From positions 434,001-498,000 of the forward strand of contig NZ_JBHSBH010000015.1 in the NCBI RefSeq assembly GCF_042650565.1: 64,000 nucleotides of DNA, written 5' to 3'. This document shows, piece by piece, positions 44,758 to 53,699 of this stretch (its first letter is position 1; every line of letters begins with the position of its first letter). The translations under genes and the position numbers were made by a program. Source of the stretch: Nocardiopsis_B sediminis. Lineage in GTDB: Bacteria; Actinomycetota; Actinomycetes; Streptosporangiales; Streptosporangiaceae. Under the pieces are notes generated by a model. That model worked only from the letters and a program-made list of their open reading frames with translations, was not told the origin of the DNA and did no database searches.

Positions 44758-46863
44758 TCAGGTGTCGATCCGCGCCATGTCCAGTTCCTTGGCCCCTTGC
44801 AGAATGAACTCGCGGCGGGGGGCGACCTCGTTGCCCATGAGCAGGTCGAAGACCTTCGCGACCTCCTCGGCGTGCTCCACGCGGATGCGGCGCAGGGTAC
44901 GGACGCGGGGGTCCATGGTGGTCTCGGCCAGCTGGTCGGCGTCCATCTCGCCCAGGCCCTTGTACCGCTGGATGGGCTCCTTCCAGCCCATGCCCTTCTT
45001 CTCGAGCTCCAGGAGCTTCCGCTGGAGCTCGGCATCGCTGTAGGTGTAGATGTAGCGGTCCTCGGGCTTGGCCCCGCGCTTTTTGCGGACGTTGGTCAGC
45101 TCGATCCGGTGCAGCGGGGGCACCGCGGCGAAAACGCGCCCGGCTTCCAGCATCGGCCGCATGTAGCGGTAGAAGAGGGTGAGCAGCAGCGTGCGGATGT
45201 GCGCGCCGTCGACGTCGGCGTCGGCCATCAGGATGACGCGGCCGTAGCGCGCCGCCTCAAGGTCGAAGGTCCGCCCCGATCCCGCGCCGATGACCTGGAG
45301 GATCGCGGCGCACTCGGCGTTCTTCAGCATGTCGGCGACCGACGACTTCTGCACGTTGAGGATCTTGCCGCGGATGGGCAGCAGCGCCTGGAACTCGGAG
45401 TCGCGGGCGAGCTTGGCGGTGCCGAGGGCGGAGTCGCCCTCGACGATGAACAGCTCGCTGCGGTCGAGCCCCTCGCTGCGGCAGTCGACCAGCTTGGCGG
45501 GCAGCGCCGAACTCTCGAGGGCGTTCTTGCGGCGCTGGGTCTCGCGCTGCTGCCGGGCCGCCAAGCGCGCCTTGGCCGCGTTGACGACCTTCTCCAGCAC
45601 CGCGCGGGCCTGCTGCTTCTCCACCCGCTTGGTGGAGGTGAGGAAGGTCCTCAGCTCCTTGCCCACCACCGACGAGACGATGCGCGAGGCGGCGGAGGTG
45701 CCGAGGATCTCCTTGGTCTGGCCTTCGAACTGCGGTTCGGGCAGCCGGACGGTCACCACAGCGGAGAGGCCCTCGAGGACGTCCTCCTTGGTGACGGGGT
45801 CGTCGTTGGTCTTCAGCAGCTTGGTGGTGCGCAGCTGGTCGTTGATGACGCGCACGAGGGCGCGCTCGAACCCCGTCATGTGGGTTCCGCCCTTGGGCGT
45901 GGCGATCACGTTGACGAAGGAGCGCACCGTGGTCTCGTAGCCGGTGCCCCAGCGCAGCGCGACGTCGACCTCCAGCTTGCGCTCGACGTCGCTGGGGGTC
46001 ATGTGGCCCTGGTCGTCGAGGACCGGGACGGTCTCGGTGAAGTGGCCCGTGCCCTGGATCCGCAGGACGTCGTTGAGCTGCTCATCGGGGGCGAGGAAGG
46101 AGCAGAACTCGCCGATCCCGCCGTCGAAGCGGAACTCCTCCTCATAGGGCGGCCCGCCCTCGACGCGCTCGTCGCGCACCGAGATGGTCAGCCCCGGGAT
46201 GAGGAACGCGGTCTGGCGCGCGCGGTCGAGCAGGGACTCCCGGGTGATGTCGGCGTCCTTGAGGAAGATCTGCCGGTCGGCCCAGAAGCGGATGCGGGTG
46301 CCGGTGACCTTCTTGGCCACCCGGCGGACCTCATCGAGGCCCGATCGCGAGGTGAACTCCGCATCGGGCCCGCCGGCCGCGAACCGGCCGGGGATGCCGC
46401 GCTTGAAGCTCATGGCGTGGGTGTGGCCCTGGCGGTCGACCTCGACGTCCAGGCGCGCGGAGAGCGCGTTGACGACCGACGCGCCGACGCCGTGCAGGCC
46501 GCCCGATGCGGTGTAGGACCCGGTGCCGAACTTGCCGCCGGCGTGCAGCTTGGTCATGACCAGTTCAACACCGGACATCCCCGACTTGGGCTCGGCGTCG
46601 ACGGGGATGCCGCGGCCGTTGTCGCGGACCTCGACGGAGCCGTCGGTGTGCAGGAGGACGTCGATGCGCGTGCAGAAGCCGCCCAGCGCCTCGTCGACCG
46701 CGTTGTCGATGATCTCCCACATGCAGTGGGTGAGCCCGCGGCTGTCCGTGGACCCGATGTACATACCGGGACGCTTGCGGACCGCCTCTAGTCCTTCCAG
46801 AACCGAAAGATGCCGCGCGGAGTATTCCTCGGGCTCGTTGACGGCGGCGGTGAGGGCGGTCAC
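44758..46863 (-). CDS. parE: DNA topoisomerase IV subunit B
   Basis: 701 residues. ATPase subunit of topoisomerase IV. The GHKL ATP-binding sites are DNAVDEALGG and GGLHGVGASVVNAL; the TOPRIM domain has LFIVEGDSALGTA and ILMADADVDGAHI, which hold the catalytic Glu and metal-binding Asp. The end has QRYKGLGEMDADQL. GTG start at 46863 with GGAGAT 7 bases upstream. It faces parC on the opposite strand rather than forming a parEC operon. Two 13-base direct repeats lie about 120-140 bases upstream. Confidence 0.93.
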   Translation of the reverse strand: MTALTAAVNEPEEYSARHLSVLEGLEAVRKRPGMYIGSTDSRGLTHCMWEIIDNAVDEALGGFCTRIDVLLHTDGSVEVRDNGRGIPVDAEPKSGMSGVELVMTKLHAGGKFGTGSYTASGGLHGVGASVVNALSARLDVEVDRQGHTHAMSFKRGIPGRFAAGGPDAEFTSRSGLDEVRRVAKKVTGTRIRFWADRQIFLKDADITRESLLDRARQTAFLIPGLTISVRDERVEGGPPYEEEFRFDGGIGEFCSFLAPDEQLNDVLRIQGTGHFTETVPVLDDQGHMTPSDVERKLEVDVALRWGTGYETTVRSFVNVIATPKGGTHMTGFERALVRVINDQLRTTKLLKTNDDPVTKEDVLEGLSAVVTVRLPEPQFEGQTKEILGTSAASRIVSSVVGKELRTFLTSTKRVEKQQARAVLEKVVNAAKARLAARQQRETQRRKNALESSALPAKLVDCRSEGLDRSELFIVEGDSALGTAKLARDSEFQALLPIRGKILNVQKSSVADMLKNAECAAILQVIGAGSGRTFDLEAARYGRVILMADADVDGAHIRTLLLTLFYRYMRPMLEAGRVFAAVPPLHRIELTNVRKKRGAKPEDRYIYTYSDAELQRKLLELEKKGMGWKEPIQRYKGLGEMDADQLAETTMDPRVRTLRRIRVEHAEEVAKVFDLLMGNEVAPRREFILQGAKELDMARIDT

Positions 46864-47440
46864 GTGGAGATCTCCTGCTTCAAGGGACGAGGCGCCGCAC
46901 GCACGCCCCGCGGCGGCGGAGCGTGCGGTGGACGCGGAGTGGACAGGGGCGGGCACGACGCTGGCTGATCTGGCTCACGAGTGTGACAGGAAAGTGTGAC
47001 AGGACCGGGCATCCTTCCTGGCCGACGCCGGTGTCATCCGGACGGGCCGGGGTGGCCCGCGTCCTCCGGCCTCCCCTCGGAGCGAAGCGTCCGGGGTGGC
47101 GGCGCGTGCCGCGCGTCGCCCGAAGTGTCAAGGTGTCGGGTCGCGTGGCTGCCGGGCCTGTGCGGATCGGGCCATCGTACGCACCACGCGCGACACTACC
47201 ACCTCCGCCCCGACCCTCCCGGCAGATCCCCATTGGCCCGGAATCCCGGCGTGTCGGGGGGCCGGGCCGGTCACGGGGACCCCGCGGCCCGGGGGCGGCC
47301 GGGTACCGCCCACCGGGCGGATGACCCACGTCACAAACACGCGGATTCCGCTGTCGGCGTACACAAGAGCTGGTTGGGAAGCTCTCGGTCCGGTTAGATG
47401 TTGTGCAGAGTGACTAACGCCGAGCATTGAGGAAGGCGAA
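46864..47440. other. Divergent intergenic region of parE
   Basis: 577 bases without a supported gene, holding the parE promoter (minus) and the promoter of the DUF7455 gene (plus). The only clear structure is the direct repeat at 46980-47004. Confidence 0.6.
46980..47004. repeat. 13-base tandem direct repeat upstream of parE
   Basis: AGTGTGACAGGA at 46980-46991 and again at 46993-47004, separated by a single A. Two sites a little over one helical turn apart could bind a regulator. Confidence 0.7.
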
Positions 47441-47671
47441 GTGACTGGAACCCTTGCCCCCACCCAGCCGCTCACGGCTGTGGACCGTTGCGACCGCTGC
47501 GGTGCGCAGGCGTACGTCCGAGTGGTTCTGAACTCCGGTGGCGAACTGCTGTTCTGCGCGCACCACATGCGCAAGCACGACGACTCCATCCGCAGGATCG
47601 CATCCGAGATCCAGGACGAGACGAACCGGCTCCAGGCGACCCCGGCCACGTCCGCCGAAGAGGAGCGTTAG
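47441..47671 (+). CDS. DUF7455 small zinc-ribbon-like protein
   Basis: 76 residues. DRCDRCGAQAYVRVVL and LLFCAHHMRKHD supply Cys17, Cys20, Cys39 and His, a probable zinc ribbon. This small actinobacterial protein is commonly encoded beside the principal sigma factor and parE (family knowledge, DUF7455). The GTG at 47441 has GAGGAAGGCG upstream. A C-terminal helix is Ile/Glu-rich. Role unknown, possibly nucleic-acid or transcription related. Confidence 0.8.
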   Translation: MTGTLAPTQPLTAVDRCDRCGAQAYVRVVLNSGGELLFCAHHMRKHDDSIRRIASEIQDETNRLQATPATSAEEER

Positions 47672-47698
47672 GTCATATAGCGAAAGGCGTCCGGCGGG

Positions 47699-47713
47699 NN
47701 NNNNNNNNNNNNN
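47699..47713. other. Unresolved bases (15 N)
   Basis: A run of 15 N between the DUF7455 and YaaA-like genes; intergenic, so no gene is broken. Confidence 0.95.
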
Positions 47714-47802
47714 CATTCCTGGCCCGGCGTCCCGCGCGCCCGGGACGTCCGGTCCGTGTCCGTGGCCTTTGGTCCCCGCCCCTTGCTCCCGGGAGACGAC
47801 CC

Positions 47803-48600
47803 ATGCTGATCCTGCTGCCGCCCTCCGAAGGCAAGGCCTCCGGGGGCGACGGCCCGCCACTGGACCTCGGTGCGCTGTCCCTGCCCGAGGTCACATCGGC
47901 GCGCCAGGCGGTGCTCGACGCGCTGGACGCCCTGTGCTCCGGGCCCGACGAGGCGGCGCGCACCGTATTGGGGCTGTCGCCCGGCCAGCAGGACGCCGTT
48001 GAGCGCGACCGCGCCCTGCGGGACGCGCCCACCCTGCCCGCGGCCGGGCTCTACACCGGGGTCCTTTACGACCACTTGAGGCTGCCGGCGCTGCTGGACG
48101 GCGCCACGGCGGCGGCCGCGGCCTCGTCGGTGCTGATCTTCTCCGGGCTGTGGGGGGTCGTCGGCCCCACCGATCCGCTGCCGCCCTACCGGCTGTCCAT
48201 GGGCGTGCGGCTACCGCCGCTGGGTCCGCTCGGCGCATTCTGGCGCGGCCACCTGACCGACCTGCTCAGCAAGCGCGCCGACGGCGAGCTCGTAGTGGAC
48301 TGCCGCTCGGCGACCTACGCGGCGGCGTTCAAGCCCGCGGGCGCGGTGGCCGAACGCACGGTATCCGTCCGGGTCGTACGCGAGACCACCGACGGCGCAA
48401 CGGTCCGGCGCACCGTGGTCAGCCACATGGCCAAGGCCACCCGGGGCGCAATGGCCCACACCCTGCTCGCCACGGGCGCCTCCCCCACGACCCCGGCAGA
48501 GCTGGCGGAAGCCCTCAAGGACCTCGGCCACCCGGCCGAACTCACGCCACCCACGGCGAGGAACCGGCCCTACACCCTGACCGTGGTCGAGCGCTCCTGA
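47803..48600 (+). CDS. yaaA: YaaA/DUF328-family peroxide stress protein
   Basis: 265 residues. N-terminal LPPSEGK is the family hallmark; GLYTGVLYDHL, LIFSGLWGVV and PYRLSMGVRLPPLG are further blocks. In E. coli YaaA limits intracellular iron and protects against hydrogen peroxide. The conserved VDCRSATYAA and VVSHMAKATRG are the putative DNA-binding/catalytic residues reported for the fold. ATG start at 47803. It lies convergently before the sigma factor gene. Confidence 0.85.
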   Translation: MLILLPPSEGKASGGDGPPLDLGALSLPEVTSARQAVLDALDALCSGPDEAARTVLGLSPGQQDAVERDRALRDAPTLPAAGLYTGVLYDHLRLPALLDGATAAAAASSVLIFSGLWGVVGPTDPLPPYRLSMGVRLPPLGPLGAFWRGHLTDLLSKRADGELVVDCRSATYAAAFKPAGAVAERTVSVRVVRETTDGATVRRTVVSHMAKATRGAMAHTLLATGASPTTPAELAEALKDLGHPAELTPPTARNRPYTLTVVERS

Positions 48601-48944
48601 GCCACACGGCCGGAAGGGCGTGCGGGGCAGCCGATCGGGGGCCGGTCCCCAGCCCCGTTAAGCGGGCCGACCGGCATAACGGCCCGGTCTCAGTGTTTTA
48701 TCTCGGTCATACACAGGGGGCGGCATCATCGGTCGTGTCGGATGAACGATGTACGGAGCGACACACCGCCGCGGTGGTCCGCACGGGCTTCGCCACACTC
48801 GTGGGGGCGGCCGCGGTCGGCCGGTGACGTTGAGATGGGCCGGGCCGGCCTCCCTGGCACGTCGGTGGGACATGCCGGGCGACCGGCCCGGAAGCTCCGG
48901 ACCGTGCGCGGACGGCGCCGCGCCGGACCGGGTTGGTACGGGTG
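48601..48944. other. Intergenic region between yaaA-like and sigA
   Basis: 344 bases between convergent genes. One weak inverted repeat CCGTTA/TAACGG (48655-48682, 16-base spacer) is visible. A 71-codon frame at 48742-48957 is not supported. Confidence 0.5.
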
Positions 48945-50663
48945 TCAGTCCAGGTAGTCCCGGAGCACCTGCGAGCGCGACGGGTGCCGGAGTTTCGACA
49001 TCGTCTTGCTCTCTATCTGGCGGATCCGTTCGCGGGTCACACCGTAGACCTTGCCGATCTCGTCCAGGGTCTTCGGCTGGCCGTCGGTGAGGCCGAACCG
49101 CATCGACACCACACCGGCCTCGCGCTCCGACAACGTGTCGAGCACCGAGTGCAGCTGCTCCTGGAGCAGGGTGAAGCTGACCGCCTCGCCCGGCTGGATC
49201 GCCTCGGAGTCCTCGATGAGGTCGCCGAACTCGCTGTCGCCGTCCTCGCCCAGCGGGGTGTGCAGGGAGATCGGCTCGCGGCCGTACTTCTGCACCTCGA
49301 CGACCTTCTCAGGGGTCATGTCGAGTTCGCGGGCCAGCTCCTCCGGGGTGGGCTCGCGGCCCAGGTCCTGGAGCATCTGCCGCTGGACCCGCGCGAGCTT
49401 GTTGATCACCTCGACCATGTGCACCGGGATGCGGATGGTCCGCGCCTGGTCGGCCATGGCCCGGGTGATCGCCTGCCGGATCCACCAGGTGGCGTAGGTC
49501 GAGAACTTGAAGCCCTTGGTGTAGTCGAACTTCTCCACGGCGCGGATCAGACCGAGGTTGCCCTCCTGGATGAGGTCCAGGAACAGCATGCCGCGGCCGG
49601 TGTAGCGCTTGGCCAGCGACACCACCAGGCGCAGGTTGGCTTCGAGCAGGTGCTTCTTGGCGCGCCCGCCGTCCTCGGCGATCCACTCCAGCTCGTCGCG
49701 GAACTCCAGGGTGAGGGTGTCGCCGTCGTCGGCCAGCTTCTCCTCGGCGAACAGGCCGGCCTCGATCCGCTTGGCGAGCTCGACCTCCTGCTCGGCGTTG
49801 AGCAGCGCGACGTTGCCGATCTGCTTGAGGTAGTCCTTGACCGGGTCGGCGGTGGCGCCGGCGGCGACGACCTGGGCGGCCGGGGCGTCGTCGTCATCGT
49901 CGTAGAGGACGAACGCCTCGTCCTCGGAGGTGTTGGCGGCGGCCTTCTCGGGGACCCCCACGACCTCGGGCTTGACGCCGGAGCCGGCGATGGGGCCCTC
50001 GGGGACCGACGGCTTTTCGTCGGTGTCCTCGACCAGCTCCAGCTCGACACCGGGGTCTTCGAGGTCGTCGGGCGCCTCGACGAGGTCAAGGTCGGGCTCG
50101 TCGGCGGCCTCAAGGGCGGGGCCGTCCTGGTCGGGCACCTTCTCGACGGCCTTGCCGGCCTTCTTCTTGGTGGTCGCGGCGGCCTTCTTGGCCGCCTTGC
50201 GGGGGGCGGCGGGCTCCGCATTCGCGGGCGCGTCGTCGGCGGCGCGCCGCTGGGCGGTGGCGCCGCGCTTCTTCGTGGCGCTCCCGGCGGCGGCCGGGGC
50301 GGAGGCGACGACCGCGGTCACGGTGTCGGGCTGCTCCTGGGCGGCCGCGGCGGCGCGCTTGACCCGGGTCGTGGTGGTGGTCGCGGCGGCGGCCTTCTTC
50401 GGGGCCGCCGTCTTGCGGCGCGCGGACTTGCGGCGCGCGGGAGCGGACTCCTCGGCCCCCACCACAAGGGTCACGCCTTCCTTGGTCAGGCTGCGGAGCA
50501 CTGCCTGGGCCTGCGACATCGGGATGTCGGCCTCTTCGAAGGCACGGCGCACGTCCTCGGGCTCAAGGTACCCCTGGGACCGCCCACGCTCGATCAGCTG
50601 CTGGATGACAGGCTCTTGCAGCGACTCCGGCTGCTTAGAGCGGGTCGAACTGGCAGGTGACAC
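48945..50663 (-). CDS. sigA: Principal RNA polymerase sigma factor (SigA/HrdB type)
   Basis: 572 residues. Essential housekeeping sigma factor. The N-terminus has a region 1.1-like part, then a long Lys/Ala-rich and Asp/Glu-rich low-complexity segment (about 75-260). Region 1.2 begins DPVKDYLKQIGNVALL near 275; region 2 has LVVSLAKRYTGRGMLFLDLIQ and GFKFSTYATWWIRQAI near 350-400; region 4 has GVTRERIRQIESKTMSKLRHP. I prefer the GTG at 50663 (GAGAGG 5 bases upstream); GTG 50669 overlaps that site. It is separated by about 300 bases from the phosphatase gene, with an intrinsic-terminator-like hairpin pointing the other way in between. Confidence 0.95.
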   Translation of the reverse strand: MSPASSTRSKQPESLQEPVIQQLIERGRSQGYLEPEDVRRAFEEADIPMSQAQAVLRSLTKEGVTLVVGAEESAPARRKSARRKTAAPKKAAAATTTTTRVKRAAAAAQEQPDTVTAVVASAPAAAGSATKKRGATAQRRAADDAPANAEPAAPRKAAKKAAATTKKKAGKAVEKVPDQDGPALEAADEPDLDLVEAPDDLEDPGVELELVEDTDEKPSVPEGPIAGSGVKPEVVGVPEKAAANTSEDEAFVLYDDDDDAPAAQVVAAGATADPVKDYLKQIGNVALLNAEQEVELAKRIEAGLFAEEKLADDGDTLTLEFRDELEWIAEDGGRAKKHLLEANLRLVVSLAKRYTGRGMLFLDLIQEGNLGLIRAVEKFDYTKGFKFSTYATWWIRQAITRAMADQARTIRIPVHMVEVINKLARVQRQMLQDLGREPTPEELARELDMTPEKVVEVQKYGREPISLHTPLGEDGDSEFGDLIEDSEAIQPGEAVSFTLLQEQLHSVLDTLSEREAGVVSMRFGLTDGQPKTLDEIGKVYGVTRERIRQIESKTMSKLRHPSRSQVLRDYLD

Positions 50664-50757
50664 AAACACCTCTCGAACGGACGTGTGGCGAGATTGCTGG
50701 ACCCGGCGGCCCGAAGAGCCACGAGGGAGAGCACCGCGCTCCCCTCGCTCCTGCCCG

Positions 50758-50795
50758 GGGCCATCCCCACCTGGACGGGGAAGCCGTTTTTTATT
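50758..50795 (+). terminator. Terminator-like hairpin with T-tract in the sigA leader, plus strand
   Basis: Plus-strand TCCCC/GGGGA core (50764-50768 with 50777-50781), partly extended by CC/GG pairs, followed by six T (50787-50792) and TATT. It lies in the 5' region of sigA but faces opposite to it, with no plus-strand gene before it. The same A/T block may instead belong to the sigA promoter region. Confidence 0.35.
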
Positions 50796-50960
50796 CAGCG
50801 TATGCGCCCTCTCTAGCGTGTGGGCACATCCGCCCAGTAAGATTTTCTCCGCGGGCCGCGCGGATCCAACCCCACCGTCGGGTCCTCGAATCCACCCCCC
50901 GCGTGCGCGGGGTTGATGGCTCCTCCACCTTAGGCAAAGTGTCGGACTTCTTCGTACGGG

Positions 50961-53054
50961 CTACTGCTCCGGTGCGGCCTCGGTCACCGGAAGATGGACG
51001 GCGAGCAGTGTGACATCGTCATCCTGCTCATACCCCTTGAGCATGCTCCCAACAAGGTACTTGAGCATGTGCTGTGGATCGCCCACCACCTCCGGCGACG
51101 CCTGTGACGCTACGGTGACCAACTCGTCGAGCCCCGAGGCGACGGCGCGCTTCCGGTTCTCAACAAGTCCATCGGAATACAGCACGACGGTGTTACCGGG
51201 TTGCACGAAAAATTTGTGGTGGCCCCGCTCCGACCGCACGCCCAGGGGCGTGTCGGGGTCGGTCTCCAGCAGCCAGGGCGCCGCGTTCTCCGAGACCACC
51301 AGGGGCGGCAGGTGCCCGGCGTTGCTCAGGTCGACCTGCCCGGTCTCGGGGTCGAGCACGAAATAGACCAGGGTGGTCACCTGGTCGGCACCCTCGGTGG
51401 CGTCGAACATGCGGTCGAGGCCGGTGAGGACATCGGCGGGCTCGGGCATGCTGAACGCGAGGGCGCGCAGGGCATTGCGCACCCGGCTCATCCCAGTGGC
51501 GGCCTTGATGCCCTTGCCCATGACGTCGCCGAGAACCCCGGCCACGCGGCCGTCGGGCAGCGGGAACGCGTCGTACCAGTCGCCGCCCACCTGCACGTTC
51601 TGGGTGCCCGAACGGTAGAACGCGCGCATCCGGATGCCCTTGACCTCGGGCAGGTCCTCGGGGAGCAGGCTCTTCTGGAGCGATTCGGCGGTGCGGTGCT
51701 CGCGCTCGAACAGCTTGGCGCGTTCGAGGGCGAGCGCGCACTGGCCGGCGAGGGCCTCCAGGAAGACCTTCTCCTCGTCGGAGATGTCGCGCGGCGAGGC
51801 GAAGGAGAACCGCAGCGCGCCGATCGGCAGCCCGGCGCTCAGCAGCGGCAGCGCCACCCACGCCTGTTCGTCGGTGTGCTTGAGGAACGTGACGACCTGC
51901 GGATCGTCGTCGAGGAGGGCCCGCAGCTCGAACGGGCTGCCGGCGATGAACGGCTTGCGCTCGCGCACCGCCATGGACATGGAGCTGGGGAAGTCCAGCC
52001 CGGACTCGGCCGGCTGCGCGCCGGGGACGCCCGACCCGCCGTCGTCGCCGAGCATGCGCAGGCGCAGGCGCTCGCGGTCGAGCTCGCCCAGCGCGGTGCG
52101 GTCGGCCCCGACGGCGGACTGGCCGATCTCCCACATGGCCTGCACGACTTCGTCGACGGTCAGCGCCTCGGCGAGGTCGGAGGTGGCCTTCTGCAACCGC
52201 ACGGTGCGCAGCGCGGCCTCGCCCAGCTGCTGGGTGAGGCGCTGGCGCATGTCGTCGGCCTCGTGCTGGGTGGTGACGTCGGTGTGCGCGCCGACCCATT
52301 CGACGAGCTCGTCGCCGCGCATGATCGGGACGGCGCGCGACCGGTAGTAGCGGAAGTCACCCGACTGGGTGCGCACGCGGAAGACCTCGTCGAAGGCCGT
52401 GCGGTCGGCGACGGCGTCGGTCCAGGAGCGGGTGACCAGCTCCTGGTCGTCGGGGTGGGCGGCGGCCAGCCAGCCCAGGCCCAGGTACTGCTCGGTGGTC
52501 TGGCCGGTGATGGCGCGCCATTCGGGGCAGTCCTCGGAGACCGAGCCGTCGGCGCCGGCCGCCCAGACGATCTGGTTGGTGGCTGCGAGCAGGGACCGGT
52601 AGCGCTCTTCACTGCGCCGCAACGCCACCTCCGCCGTGTGTCTGTCGCTCAGGTCGATCGCGATGAGGGCCACGCCGTCGGCTCCGTCGCCTCGCGCCGG
52701 GAACCATGAGACGACCCAGTGGGCCGACTGCGGGCAGGAGGTGGGCAGGCTGACCAGGCGGCCCCCGGAGACCACGGTCTCGCCCCCGAGGACGGCCGCG
52801 ATCGCCGCCTCGTGCGCCGCGGCGTCGTCGCACCCCAGCAGTTCAGCGGGGGTGCGCCCCCGGCATTCGTCCTCGGTGCGCCCGTAGACCGCGGCCAGGG
52901 TGCGGTTGATGCGCTGGAAGCGCGAGTGGGAATCGAGGAACGCGAACCCGATCGGTGCTTCCTTGAGGAGGGCCTCCAGCAGTGCGGAGTCCATGGAACC
53001 GAGTCCGGACATGCGAGGGAGCGGAACGGACGTCTCGGTGCTCAACAATGACAC
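50961..53054 (-). CDS. PAS/GAF-domain PP2C-type (SpoIIE) serine/threonine phosphatase
   Basis: 697 residues. Domains: PAS at about 25-130, a second PAS at about 145-265 (GHTDVTTQHEADDM follows it), GAF at about 295-455, and a PP2C/SpoIIE phosphatase domain at about 475-690 with VGGDWYDAFPLPDG, GVLGDVMGKGI and LYSDGLVENRKR as metal-binding blocks. Such proteins in actinomycetes dephosphorylate anti-sigma antagonists in partner-switching pathways (family knowledge). The exact start is unclear: GTG at 53054 sits directly on the GGAGG, so TTG at 53048 with better spacing may be the true start. A palindrome lies 33 bases upstream. It is encoded next to sigA. Confidence 0.88.
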   Translation of the reverse strand: MSLLSTETSVPLPRMSGLGSMDSALLEALLKEAPIGFAFLDSHSRFQRINRTLAAVYGRTEDECRGRTPAELLGCDDAAAHEAAIAAVLGGETVVSGGRLVSLPTSCPQSAHWVVSWFPARGDGADGVALIAIDLSDRHTAEVALRRSEERYRSLLAATNQIVWAAGADGSVSEDCPEWRAITGQTTEQYLGLGWLAAAHPDDQELVTRSWTDAVADRTAFDEVFRVRTQSGDFRYYRSRAVPIMRGDELVEWVGAHTDVTTQHEADDMRQRLTQQLGEAALRTVRLQKATSDLAEALTVDEVVQAMWEIGQSAVGADRTALGELDRERLRLRMLGDDGGSGVPGAQPAESGLDFPSSMSMAVRERKPFIAGSPFELRALLDDDPQVVTFLKHTDEQAWVALPLLSAGLPIGALRFSFASPRDISDEEKVFLEALAGQCALALERAKLFEREHRTAESLQKSLLPEDLPEVKGIRMRAFYRSGTQNVQVGGDWYDAFPLPDGRVAGVLGDVMGKGIKAATGMSRVRNALRALAFSMPEPADVLTGLDRMFDATEGADQVTTLVYFVLDPETGQVDLSNAGHLPPLVVSENAAPWLLETDPDTPLGVRSERGHHKFFVQPGNTVVLYSDGLVENRKRAVASGLDELVTVASQASPEVVGDPQHMLKYLVGSMLKGYEQDDDVTLLAVHLPVTEAAPEQ

Positions 53055-53699
53055 CTCCGGGGTCCTTTCCCCCGTTCGAGGGGGCTCGCTCGCGCGAGCG
53101 CCAGAAGCTTAACCAACATGGACCAGGGGGAATGGGAACCAGGGGGTTCCCCTTCCTGGCCCACCGTCGGCGATCGCACCAGTCGACTCCCTCGTGCCCG
53201 CGACGTGCTCGCCGCGTTCGGAGCCGGCGGAGGGCCTATGTGGCAACGGGGTCGGCCGTCGCCACCGCATCAGCATAGGCCACAACCGATCGGTCACGCC
53301 GAGTCGGTCGCAGCAGAAAGTCAGCGGCCATAGCGGAAGGTAAATACTACGACTTCACCCGCCCCCGCGGGGATACCCGAGCGCATTTCGGGTGCCCCTT
53401 TACCAAGATGTTGGACATCCCTCCGCCGAAATCCCGCGGGGCAGGCAACGCCTGTGCGTTACGGCCAATGTCCGGAAATGCGAACGCGTGGATCGAGCGC
53501 CGCATTTCCGCTGTTCATAGAGGTACGGTGTGATTTTCCTGCGGAGTTCCGGTCACGCTCCGCGATCGCCGCCCCGGCCGGGGCGGCCCGCGGTGCCGTC
53601 GGCCCGTAGGCGGCACGGCGCCGTCCGGCCTGCGCCACGATGACCGGGATGGCCGCGATCCGCCCTGGTTCGGGGGGCGGGTGCCTTAGGCTCTGTCGG
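53055..53699. other. Divergent intergenic region of the PP2C phosphatase
   Basis: 645 bases with no supported gene. It contains the palindrome at 53087-53100, a hairpin with perfect GGGAACC/GGTTCCC core (53134-53151) and an inverted repeat ACCCGA/TCGGGT (53375-53393). TTAGGCT at 53686-53692 is a -10-like box placed for a leaderless start of the next gene. Confidence 0.55.
53087..53100. promoter_or_regulatory. 14-bp palindrome near the phosphatase promoter
   Basis: CGCTCGCGCGAGCG, a perfect palindrome 33 bases upstream of the phosphatase start codon; an operator or leader hairpin. Confidence 0.4.

Noticed and set aside
48742..48957. 71-codon plus-strand frame before sigA
   Set aside because: No ribosome-binding site, overlaps the end of sigA and has a non-protein-like Arg/Gly/Pro composition.
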